Below, one piece after another: positions 1-7,327 of a stretch of 64,000 nt of DNA (the first letter of the stretch is position 1; each line of letters opens with the position of its first letter). The stretch spans positions 62,001 through 126,000 of the forward strand of contig NZ_JH992945.1 in NCBI RefSeq assembly GCF_000315485.1, written 5' to 3'. This DNA comes from Bacteroides oleiciplenus YIT 12058 (GTDB taxonomy: Bacteria > Bacteroidota > Bacteroidia > Bacteroidales > Bacteroidaceae). The translations under genes and the position numbers were made by a program. Under the pieces are notes generated by a model. That model saw only the letters and a list, made by a program, of their open reading frames with translations, ran no database searches and was not told the origin of the DNA.

Positions 1-1
1 A

Positions 2-592
2 CATTCTGTCGACCTTATTTTTCTGGATATTCAGATGCCCGGTATCACCGGCATAGAATTCGCACACACCGTCTCCAAACGGACACTCATTATCTTTACC
101 ACTGCCTATACGGAGTATGCACTGGACAGCTATGAGGTTGATGCCATCGACTATTTGGTAAAGCCTATAGAAGCGGAACGTTTTCAGAAGGCTGTGCTAA
201 AAGCTCTCTCCTATCATTCGCTATTGATGAAGGAAGAGAAAGAAGCCCTTGAAACCAATGTATCTTCCGAGTATTTCTTCGTCAAGTCCGAACGAAAATA
301 CTTCAAGGTGAACTATGCCGATATTCTTTTCATCGAAGGATTGAAAGATTATGTAATCCTTCAATTACCGGAGCAGCGCATCATCACCCGCATGAATATG
401 AAAGGTATCTCCGAACTCCTGCCTCAGGATATGTTCCTCCGGGTAAACAAATCGTATATCGTCAACACCCGGCACATTGATTCGTTTGATAACAATGACA
501 TCTATATAGGCAATTATGAGATTGCCATAGGCAACAGCTACCGCGACACATTCTTTGAAGAATTTCTAATGAAAGGAAAAAGAAAAGAGTGA
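2..592 (+). CDS. LytTR-family response regulator, 3' part (gene starts before the window)
   Basis: Two-component response regulator that binds DNA through a LytTR domain. The reading frame is open from base 2, so the start is missing; 196 residues are visible. The first residues carry the receiver motif FLDIQMPG, whose Asp is the expected phosphoacceptor, and later DYLVKPI with the conserved receiver Lys. The second half (about 85-170 of the visible part) is a LytTR domain with FVKSERKYFKV, ADILFIEGLKDYV and FLRVNKSYIVN. The partner histidine kinase probably lies upstream, outside the window. This is host chromosome, not ICE. Family assignment is secure; the regulon is unknown. Confidence 0.93.
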   Translation, partial: HSVDLIFLDIQMPGITGIEFAHTVSKRTLIIFTTAYTEYALDSYEVDAIDYLVKPIEAERFQKAVLKALSYHSLLMKEEKEALETNVSSEYFFVKSERKYFKVNYADILFIEGLKDYVILQLPEQRIITRMNMKGISELLPQDMFLRVNKSYIVNTRHIDSFDNNDIYIGNYEIAIGNSYRDTFFEEFLMKGKRKE

Positions 593-636
593 TAAAGTGG
601 TAAGGTGATAAATTATCATTTATCAAAATAATCATG

Positions 637-644
637 TACTTTTG
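637..644 (+). promoter_or_regulatory. Candidate -7 element for the GNAT gene
   Basis: TACTTTTG fits the Bacteroides TAnnTTTG element and lies 36 nt before the downstream ATG. No clear TTTG is seen 19-21 nt upstream, so this is only a candidate. Confidence 0.4.
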
Positions 645-679
645 TATTCCGGAATAAGCAACTTAACAGGTTTACATAT

Positions 680-1174
680 ATGATACAAATTCGTCCCAGC
701 CAGCTTTCAGACTTAGACCGCCTGATGGAGATATTCGATCATGCCCGTAACTTTATGGCATCTGTAGGAAACGGTAACCAGTGGATCAACGGTTACCCTT
801 CGCGTGAATTGATAGCCAAAGAAATCACCGACGGACATTGCTATGTATGTGAAGATAAGGATGGAAAAATCGTTGGGACATTCTGCTTTGTTCCGAGTCC
901 CGATCCTTTTTATGCCATTATCGAAGATGGAGCCTGGTTGAATGACGAGCCCTATTACGTCATTCATCGCATCGCCTCCGATGGAAGTTATAAGGGTATC
1001 GGTGATATTTGTTTAAGTTGGTGCGCCAAGCAATATCCCAGTTTACGCGCGGATACACATAAGGACAATATTATCATGCAAAACCTCCTCACGCGGAACG
1101 GGTTTGTCCGCTGTGGAACGGTTTATGTTTCAAATGGGACGCCCAGAATTGCATACCAAAAAACAATCAGATAA
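680..1174 (+). CDS. GNAT-family N-acetyltransferase
   Basis: A 164-aa acetyl-CoA dependent N-acetyltransferase of unknown substrate. It opens with IQIRPSQLSDLDRLMEIF, typical of GNAT beta1-alpha1. The acetyl-CoA pocket is expected around YKGIGDICLSWC (about residues 105-116), and NLLTRNGFVRCGTVYV near the C terminus is the usual GNAT ending. Length is normal for a single-domain GNAT. It stands alone after the LytTR gene and is the last host gene before the CRISPR array, about 220 bp away. Function beyond the fold cannot be read. Confidence 0.88.
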   Translation: MIQIRPSQLSDLDRLMEIFDHARNFMASVGNGNQWINGYPSRELIAKEITDGHCYVCEDKDGKIVGTFCFVPSPDPFYAIIEDGAWLNDEPYYVIHRIASDGSYKGIGDICLSWCAKQYPSLRADTHKDNIIMQNLLTRNGFVRCGTVYVSNGTPRIAYQKTIR

Positions 1175-1391
1175 CTTTTTCAAAAAAGCCTGGTAAAAGA
1201 CGAAGAAAAAGACGAAATATGATTTTTCATCTGAATTTTCGCCCCTAAAATTAATTATTTCAAGTAATGATAACAAAATATAATATAGAACTATCTTAAC
1301 CAGCTTAGAATCCAATATGCCCTATGTCCTCATGCAAAGAATCTACCTATGTAAAACAGTTCTGCCAATTCTCATTTATAGTCGCTCATTC

Positions 1392-2908
1392 AGTTTTTTT
1401 TGTTTCTGTTTTAGTATCTTTGAACCATTGGAAACAACAACTACGTCAACCGTGTTATGTCCGGGGTGGTTGTGATTTGGTTTCATTTTAGTATCTTTGA
1501 TCCATTAGAAACAACGACAGTCGTATGAAGCACGCCGCCGTTTCCGTTGTGATTTGCAATTTCATCTTCTGTGAAAAAGTTGTGATTTGCTTTCATTTTA
1601 GTATCTTTGAACCATTAGAAACAACGGTCCTTCATCTCGTTCTGCGGTGCCCCGGGTTGTGATTTGCTTTCATTTTAGTATCTTTGAGCCATTAGAAACA
1701 ACGTATGCCAACCAATTCCCTAATGAATAATGGTTGTGATTTGCTTTCATTTTAGTATCTTTGAGCCATTAGAAGCAACCATAAAAGTATCGGGTTTTGA
1801 GTTATTATTGTTGTGATTTGCTTTCATTTTAGTATCTTTGAGCCATTAGAAGCAACCGAATGGAGATATTAAGAAGATGACAGATTGTTGTGATTTGCTT
1901 TCATTTTAGTATCTTTGAGCCATTAGAAGCAACATCCTCATGCGACTTATTCGGCTACATTAAGTTGTGATTTGCTTTCATTTTAGTATCTTTGAGCCAT
2001 TAGAAGCAACTCCGGGAAGCGAGAACCAACCGACGGTACAGTTGTGATTTGCTTTCATTTTAGTATCTTTGAGCCATTAGAAGCAACTCACCATAAAACT
2101 GGGTGTCTTCTCTTTGTGTTGTGATTTGCTTTCATTTTAGTATCTTTGAGCCATTAGAAGCAACTTGAATCAGGCCATTCACTAAGTGCATCTGGTTGTG
2201 ATTTGCTTTCATTTTAGTATCTTTGAGCCATTAGAAGCAACCTGAGACTAAGGGGACCATCATCTTCTATCGTTGTGATTTGCTTTCATTTTAGTATCTT
2301 TGAGCCATTAGAAGCAACTCTTATGCTGTAATCTACTCATCGTCTTCCGTTGTGATTTGCTTTCATTTTAGTATCTTTGAGCCATTAGAAGCAACGTCAG
2401 CGGTATTATCAGCCTGCAAGAAGCAGTTGTGATTTGCTTTCATTTTAGTATCTTTGAGCCATTAGAAGCAACGATAGATACTACTAACCTTGTGGCGATT
2501 GGGTTGTGATTTGCTTTCATTTTAGTATCTTTGAGCCATTAGAAGCAACGCGTATGGAGCGGGGATCACCGTCCTCGCAGTTGTGATTTGCTTTCATTTT
2601 AGTATCTTTGAGCCATTAGAAGCAACATTGATGATAATGCATACTTACTGTATGATGTTGTGATTTGCTTTCATTTTAGTATCTTTGAGCCATTAGAAGC
2701 AACGAAGACAGTAACAACCCTTACCGCCATCAAGTTGTGATTTGCTTTCATTTTAGTATCTTTGAGCCATTAGAAGCAACGTATTCAAATGGGACGTTAT
2801 AGATGTTGACGTTGTGATTTGCTTTCATTTTAGTATCTTTGAGCCATTAGAAGCAACTTAGATGCAAAACAATACATAACAATCTGGGTTGTGATTTGCT
2901 TTCATTTT
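1392..2908 (+). CRISPR. CRISPR array, left segment (type II-C-like repeat, 47 bp, 30-bp spacers), interrupted by the ICE
   Basis: The consensus repeat starts GTTGTGATTTGC and ends GAAGCAAC, 47 bp. Spacers are 30 bp, so the period is exactly 77 bp from 1579 on. Contents: a degenerate first repeat (1392-1438), a variant repeat at 1469-1515, a truncated repeat at 1546-1557, 17 full repeats starting at 1579, 1656, 1733 and so on to 2811, and a 21-bp half repeat at 2888-2908 where the ICE begins. Nineteen ordinary spacers are present. The GTTG start and CAAC end match the type II-C repeats of Bacteroides, from memory. No cas gene or tracrRNA is in the window, so subtype is inferred. Repeats at the left end differ most (AACCATTGG, GATCCATTAG, AACCATTAG), suggesting this is the older end. 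Confidence 0.97.
1657..1686 (+). promoter_or_regulatory. Repeat-embedded promoter (representative copy)
   Basis: Inside each consensus repeat, TTG at repeat positions 2-4 is followed after 19 nt by TATCTTTG at positions 24-31. This fits the Bacteroides promoter TTTG-N19-21-TAnnTTTG. Start of transcription would fall about 10 nt before the spacer, in the direction of the + strand. The same arrangement occurs in every full repeat of both segments. Inference from sequence; no transcript data. Confidence 0.55.
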
Positions 2909-2947
2909 GTTATATTTGATGTAGTCTGAAGGTATTTAATTGACTAC
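2888..2947 (+). other. attL: left junction of ICE with CRISPR repeat
   Basis: Host repeat runs to 2908 (TTTCATTTT), then ICE sequence starts with GTTATATTTGATG. The missing 26 bp of the repeat reappear at 63688-63713. TATATTTGA of the ICE end takes the place of TATCTTTGA in the repeat, with TTG still 19 nt upstream, so the junction still reads as a promoter pointing into the ICE. A short inverted repeat, GTAGTC at 2921-2926 and GACTAC at 2942-2947, lies just inside the end. Confidence 0.85.
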
Positions 2948-2977
2948 AAATAGATTAAAAGAAACTCGCATGAGAAT

Positions 2978-2991
2978 AGGCAACGGATAAG
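2978..2991 (+). repeat. Arm-type repeat, left copy
   Basis: AGGCAACGGATAAG, identical and in the same orientation to 63536-63549. It lies 70 nt inside the left end. A 14-bp perfect match at both ends of a tyrosine-recombinase element is best explained as an arm-type integrase or accessory-factor site. Confidence 0.65.
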
Positions 2992-3122
2992 AAATTGGTA
3001 AAGTGCTTTGATACACTATATTTCTCATGCTGTCAAACAACTCTTATTTGTTTGCAAATATAATATTATTGCAGGTAAAAATCAAAAATAACGAGGTTTA
3101 TTTTCATTTTTGCCTGCTGATA

Positions 3123-3154
3123 TTTGTTCCGGATTGTCGGATACGATATATTTG
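3123..3154 (+). promoter_or_regulatory. Promoter for the AraC-family gene
   Basis: TTTG at 3123-3126, then 20 nt, then TATATTTG at 3147-3154: a perfect Bacteroides TTTG-N20-TAnnTTTG promoter. The AraC-family ATG follows at 3252, leaving a leader of about 90 nt. Confidence 0.7.
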
Positions 3155-3251
3155 TAATTAGGATTCGTACCGTGTTCCAAGCGGTTCATAAGTAACGACT
3201 TGCGGAGCTTTGGCAACAAGGGGATGCGGCTCCGTTTTATAGAAATGACTT

Positions 3252-4109
3252 ATGCAAACCGACTTATCCATTTACAACAGTCTTCGCCCTTCCTTTATAG
3301 AAGGCGTTCACGCCGTGAAGTTCAATGCTTTGTCGGCGGTCATATCGCGTTACCGGGATTATGCCCGCAGTTCCGAACAAATAAAAGCGTACTCGGGAGA
3401 TTCTCTTCTGATGCGGGACATTGCCTCCTTGCTTGACGAAGCACCCCGTCCCATAACGGGGGAATACCAGGATTTCACCCCGTTCCTGCTTCTTCTGATG
3501 CTTTCGGAGGAGTTTCATGCCGTCCATTACGTCGAGCGTCTTGTAACGTGGTATTTCGGCTACTGTTGTGTCGATGAACTGCGGACGGTCTGCACCATTC
3601 TGTCCCAGTGTTCCTACCCGCATCACGACACGCTGCGGCTGCGGTTCAAGAATTACCTGCGTGAAGCCCGTAAGACATTGGGTATGCCCGTTGAATGTAA
3701 CGCTGCTGTCATGCTGAAAATGCTCGACGCCTCTTATGAACATCTCACTCCCGCCGATGTCGGGGAGTTCGAGGAGCTGTTGCACCTGGGGGACGATTAC
3801 GAGTTCATCTCCCGTGTCAAATCGAATTATCTTGCCTCGGATAACGTCACGGAACTCGCTGGGGTTTGCGGGTATTCCAGCACGATTACCTTCCGCCGGC
3901 GTTTCCAGCGGGTTTTCGGCTGCTCGGCCTCCTCGTGGTTGCGTCAGCGCCGTATCGAACGTATCGGGGAGTTGCTGCGGACGACACACTACACGTTGCA
4001 GGAAATAGCCTACATGTGCGGTTTCTCCGCCCAATCCCACTTTACGGACTTTTGCAAGCGGAATATGGGGAGCAATCCCACTTCCATCCGTCAGGAAAGC
4101 CGGATTTGA
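3252..4109 (+). CDS. AraC-family transcriptional regulator
   Basis: A 285-aa regulator with an AraC/XylS DNA-binding domain at the C terminus. The two helix-turn-helix units are seen in NVTELAGVCGYSSTITFRRR (about residue 197) and LQEIAYMCGFSAQSHFTDF (about 250), the second followed by the conserved FCKRNMGSNPTSIR. The N-terminal 190 residues carry no recognised domain. It is the first gene inside the left end and has its own good promoter, and it precedes rteC, so a role in turning excision or transfer on is likely but inferred. A long ORF on the opposite strand at the same place is a shadow. Confidence 0.88.
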   Translation: MQTDLSIYNSLRPSFIEGVHAVKFNALSAVISRYRDYARSSEQIKAYSGDSLLMRDIASLLDEAPRPITGEYQDFTPFLLLLMLSEEFHAVHYVERLVTWYFGYCCVDELRTVCTILSQCSYPHHDTLRLRFKNYLREARKTLGMPVECNAAVMLKMLDASYEHLTPADVGEFEELLHLGDDYEFISRVKSNYLASDNVTELAGVCGYSSTITFRRRFQRVFGCSASSWLRQRRIERIGELLRTTHYTLQEIAYMCGFSAQSHFTDFCKRNMGSNPTSIRQESRI

Positions 4110-4214
4110 CATTAAAATCGGCTCCGTGATAAAAAAACGAAGAGAAAGATAAAAATCGTAATCCGCCGGTTTTTCGATTCGCTAACTTTATACGCGAAAG
4201 TAACAAGACGGATT

Positions 4215-5075
4215 ATGATTGCATTTATAGAAAAATTAAACAGCGAAGTCCTGCGGAGTATCGAACGTATCGAATCGCGGGATACCGACGTGTTGAAAAA
4301 GTCGCTTGAAGCGTCACGTGTCCTGGGAGAAGCGTTCGACCGTTTGAAACAATATATCATCGGCTACCGTTTTCAAAACGATGACGAGGAAATAAAGTTC
4401 TTCAAAGAAATCAAACCCCGTCTTTTTTGCCGTCTGATCTATTACCGCAAGCTCTACAATATCGAGATGAACCGTCCGGTAGGAAGTATCGAGGCACAAC
4501 GGGAGTACCTGGACGCCCATGTTCGGGCCATCAACGCGTACACGCAGAAACGCCTCGACTTTATCCGCTATTTCCGCAGCGGCGCCACACACCTGGACAG
4601 CCTCTATTTCCTGCGCGGGCAGACCGACACGGAGCAATACCTGGAAACCTTCTACTATGAACTCGACCCGCAGTTTTCGACAAACGCGGATTTCAAGGTG
4701 GCGAAAATCCTGGCCAACGATATGTTGTCGGTTTATCTTATGGGCGAATTGGAATCACTGGAGAGCACGAACCTCCGGAACATGGTTCTGCCATTGCCTG
4801 ACGTGCGTCCGACATGGCAGGACTCGAAGACGGATCTGACGGAACTTATTTACCTGCTCGACAGTAAAGGCTGTTTCGGCAATGTGCCACTCACGCAACT
4901 TGCCAGCTACATTTCCAACGCTTTCAACGTACACCTCGACATGAACCTTTCGAGGACATTCTGCGATATGAAAATCCGAAACAACCCGACACCGTGGCTT
5001 GACAAGGCGAAAGAGGCCCTGCTTAAACGTATGCAGACGTGGAAGCGAAACAAGAAAAACGGCAATTCCGAGTAG
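4215..5075 (+). CDS. rteC: RteC-family regulator
   Basis: A 286-aa RteC-domain protein. In CTnDOT, RteC activates the excision operon after induction of RteA/RteB. Seen here: the family core FKEIKPRLFCRLIYYRKLYNIE (about residues 64-85) followed by a long helical region and DSLYFLRG. It is longer than CTnDOT RteC (about 217 aa, from memory). No rteA/rteB sensor-regulator pair is in the window; the AraC-family gene just upstream may replace them. The C-terminal segment ITQLASYISNAFNVHLD-like (PLTQLASYISNAFNVH) resembles a winged-helix region. Family call good, exact target unknown. Confidence 0.8.
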   Translation: MIAFIEKLNSEVLRSIERIESRDTDVLKKSLEASRVLGEAFDRLKQYIIGYRFQNDDEEIKFFKEIKPRLFCRLIYYRKLYNIEMNRPVGSIEAQREYLDAHVRAINAYTQKRLDFIRYFRSGATHLDSLYFLRGQTDTEQYLETFYYELDPQFSTNADFKVAKILANDMLSVYLMGELESLESTNLRNMVLPLPDVRPTWQDSKTDLTELIYLLDSKGCFGNVPLTQLASYISNAFNVHLDMNLSRTFCDMKIRNNPTPWLDKAKEALLKRMQTWKRNKKNGNSE

Positions 5076-5473
5076 AACATGAACCGGTAAAGCACTCTAT
5101 TTCTTATAGAAGCACTGATAATCAGCGTTGTATATAACAAAAGAACCGAGGTCGGTTTTCCCCCGTAACTCTCGAAAGGAACTTTCCCGAACGCCCGTAT
5201 TTGCACCCGTATAAGGAGCCGATACGGGTGTTCCGTTGTAGCCCCGTCCGGATTAGAACACCGTTAAGCGTTGAATCACAGTATGCTATCGCATTTCTGC
5301 CAATAAAAATACCGAGTACGGGCCGCGGATTTCGGTAAAAAACACTGCCTTCTTCACCGCATGAACCGTTGAGAATCAGTTCACTGCAAATTATCAAAAA
5401 AAAGTCGTACCGACCTCGTTTTAAGCTGTCCATATAAGCCCGACCTTTGTAACAGACTAAAAAACAAAGGAGT
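5076..5473. other. Non-coding gap before the first HTH pair
   Basis: About 400 bp without a gene. A small hairpin, AACCG-AGGT-CGGTT followed by TT, at 5144-5158 could end rteC transcription. A good ribosome site (AAAGGAG) lies directly before the ATG at 5474. No clear TTTG-N20-TAnnTTTG promoter was found. Position matches the excision-gene promoter region of CTnDOT, so a RteC target site would be expected here (inference). Confidence 0.4.
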
Positions 5474-5785
5474 ATGAAAATCATAGTGATCGGTTCGCGA
5501 GCCTATAACGAGCTTGTCGGGCGTATAGAGAAAATAGAGGCTGCAATCGCCTCTCTCCCTGAAAAGGGGCGTGCATGGAATAAGGAGTATATAAACGACG
5601 AATGGATGGACGGCGAGCAGGTCTGCCGTTACCTGGGCATCAGCGGGCGTACCCTTCAACGCCTCCGCTCGGATCACGTGATCACCTATTCGGCCATCAA
5701 CCGGAAGCTGTATTATTCCCTCACGGAAATCCGCCGTGTGCTGAAGGAGCGTTCCGTGCGGCGCAAAAACCGACCAAAGGAGTAG
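5474..5785 (+). CDS. Small helix-turn-helix protein, excisionase-like (first of pair)
   Basis: A 103-aa protein with an HTH of the MerR/excisionase (HTH_17) type: DGEQVCRYLGISGRTLQRLR (about residues 43-62), then VITYSAINRKLYYSLTEIRRVL, the typical beta-hairpin and second helix. Such proteins (Xis2c/Xis2d) sit after rteC in CTnDOT and help IntDOT excise the element. The next HTH gene follows after 3 nt, so they form an operon. A strong AAAGGAG precedes the start. Role as recombination directionality factor is inferred from family and place. Confidence 0.8.
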   Translation: MKIIVIGSRAYNELVGRIEKIEAAIASLPEKGRAWNKEYINDEWMDGEQVCRYLGISGRTLQRLRSDHVITYSAINRKLYYSLTEIRRVLKERSVRRKNRPKE

Positions 5786-5788
5786 GCC

Positions 5789-6115
5789 GTGTTTCTGGAT
5801 AAGGAATATTTCGACGGATGGATGCAGCGGCTCTCGGAACGGCTGGAACGTATTGAGAAGCTGTGCGCGGGGGACGTGGAGCAACCGCTTTCCATCCTGC
5901 CTGACGGGGAGCGTCTTCTGGACAATTACGACCTGTGCCGTATGCTCAATATCAGCAAGCGCACACTCCAGCGTTACCGCACCTCGGGAGAGCTGCCTTA
6001 CGAGATGATCTATCACAAGACCTTCTACCGGGAATCGGACGTCCTGCGGTTCATCGAGCGTAACTTCAGTAATTTCCGCAAGCTGAAAAAGGATCGTCCT
6101 GCCGGTTCCGGTTAG
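5789..6115 (+). CDS. Small helix-turn-helix protein, excisionase-like (second of pair)
   Basis: A 108-aa homologue of the preceding protein: LDNYDLCRMLNISKRTLQRY (about residues 47-66) followed by LPYEMIYHKTFYRESDVLRFI. The start is a GTG at 5789, 3 nt after the upstream stop; no better ATG is in frame nearby, so translation is probably coupled. Together with the first protein it resembles the CTnDOT Xis2c/Xis2d pair. The two share the HTH layout but not the N terminus. Confidence 0.78.
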   Translation: MFLDKEYFDGWMQRLSERLERIEKLCAGDVEQPLSILPDGERLLDNYDLCRMLNISKRTLQRYRTSGELPYEMIYHKTFYRESDVLRFIERNFSNFRKLKKDRPAGSG

Positions 6116-6198
6116 GCCCTGTCCCGAGAGTCCGGCGTCATGGAAAAACGCGGAGATACATGGAATAAGGCACGACAAGGCGGTACAACCGTTCGATA

Positions 6199-6222
6199 TT
6201 TGCCGTAAAATCAGTATGTTTG
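6199..6222 (+). promoter_or_regulatory. Candidate promoter for the DUF1016 nuclease gene
   Basis: TATGTTTG at 6215-6222 fits TAnnTTTG and lies 28 nt before the ATG at 6251. TTCG at 6192-6195 is 19 nt upstream of it, a partial match to TTTG; a TTTG at 6199-6202 is too close. Confidence 0.5.
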
Positions 6223-6250
6223 CACTTGGAAGCCTATATAATAATGAACA

Positions 6251-7264
6251 ATGAAAGAAACAGATAAAATATATCCTGCCGACAAAGGGGAGGAAGAGCT
6301 ACTGCATAACGTGCGCCATATCTTGCAGGAAGCGCGCGCGAAGGTGATACATCATGTCAATTCGACCCTCGTGAGGGCTTACTGGCAGGTAGGGAAATAT
6401 ATAGTGGAGTACGAGCAGCAGGGAACCGGCCGTGCCGGATATGGCAAGGCTGTCATCAACACCCTTTCCAGGCGGCTCGTGGCGGAGTTCGGAAACGGGT
6501 TCACGGCCACCAACCTGCGGTACATGAGGCAGTTTTACCAGTGCTACCCGAAATATCACACGCTGTGTGATAAATTGAGCTGGTCGCATTGCCGCACGCT
6601 TCTCAAGGTGTCGGGCGATGCCGCCCGTGATTTTTACCTGCACGAGTGCGTCAAGGAAAACTGGAGTGTCCGGCAGCTCGACCGCCAAATCAACACGCTT
6701 TTCTATGACCGCTTGCTGGCCAGCCGAGACAAGAAAGCCGTGAAAGAGGAGATTTCCCGTACCGAACCCGGGCGTGTCGAACCCAAAGAGATCATCCGCG
6801 ACCCGTATATCCTGGAGTTTCTCGGTATCCCCCAGGGAGAGCATTTTCTGGAAACCGATCTGGAGCAACTGCTCATCAGCCGCTTGCAGCGCTTGATGCT
6901 CGAACTCGGGAAAGGCTTCGCCTTCGTCGCGCGACAGAAGCGTATCTCCTTCGACGACAAGCATTTCTACATCGACCTGGTCTTTTACAATTACCTGGCC
7001 CGCTGTTTCGTTTTAATAGACCTTAAATCCGGGGAGCTGACCCATCAGGATTTGGGGCAGATGCAGATGTATGTCAATTACTACACCCGTGAGTTGATGA
7101 ATCCCGGGGATAACCCTCCGGTGGGTATCGTCCTCTGCGCGGAGAAAAACGACGCGGTCGTCCGTTATACGCTGCCCGAAGATGAAAAGCAGGTCTTCGC
7201 CGCCCAGTACATGACCTATCTTCCCACGCAGGAGGAGCTGCAAACACTCTTGCAGGAAGTGTGA
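6251..7264 (+). CDS. DUF1016 (YhcG-type) PD-(D/E)XK nuclease-domain protein
   Basis: A 337-aa protein with the two usual parts. The N-terminal DUF1016 region (about 15-160) shows YWQVGKYIVEYEQQG and FTATNLRYMRQFYQ. The C-terminal nuclease region has FYIDLVFYN (about 237-245) and FVLIDLKSGELTHQDLGQMQ (about 252-271), giving the D...D-x-K pattern of the PD-(D/E)XK fold. Family members are DNA nucleases or nuclease-like proteins, some linked to defence against phage or to transposition; the role here is not known. It has its own promoter and ends at a bidirectional terminator shared with the opposing methylase-helicase gene. Confidence 0.85.
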   Translation: MKETDKIYPADKGEEELLHNVRHILQEARAKVIHHVNSTLVRAYWQVGKYIVEYEQQGTGRAGYGKAVINTLSRRLVAEFGNGFTATNLRYMRQFYQCYPKYHTLCDKLSWSHCRTLLKVSGDAARDFYLHECVKENWSVRQLDRQINTLFYDRLLASRDKKAVKEEISRTEPGRVEPKEIIRDPYILEFLGIPQGEHFLETDLEQLLISRLQRLMLELGKGFAFVARQKRISFDDKHFYIDLVFYNYLARCFVLIDLKSGELTHQDLGQMQMYVNYYTRELMNPGDNPPVGIVLCAEKNDAVVRYTLPEDEKQVFAAQYMTYLPTQEELQTLLQEV

Positions 7265-7288
7265 CAACAACGCTCATGGGCATATGAA

Positions 7289-7324
7289 AAAAGCCGACGG
7301 AAATCTGTACTTCCGTCGGCTTTT
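7289..7324. terminator. Bidirectional terminator between nuclease and methylase-helicase genes
   Basis: Perfect 14-bp stem: AAAAGCCGACGGAA at 7289-7302 and TTCCGTCGGCTTTT at 7311-7324, 8-nt loop. The A and T tracts let it work on both strands for the two convergent genes. Confidence 0.88.
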
Positions 7325-7327
7325 CGC

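Larger units (their letters stand above)
2909..3251. other. ICE left end, non-coding
   Basis: No credible gene. It holds the left crossover, a small inverted repeat (2921-2947), the arm-type repeat at 2978-2991 and the promoter of the AraC gene at 3123-3154. Confidence 0.7.

Noticed and set aside
3264..4112. 282-codon minus-strand ORF opposite the AraC-family gene
   Set aside because: The + strand frame has two clear AraC HTH units and a perfect promoter; the minus frame has nothing.
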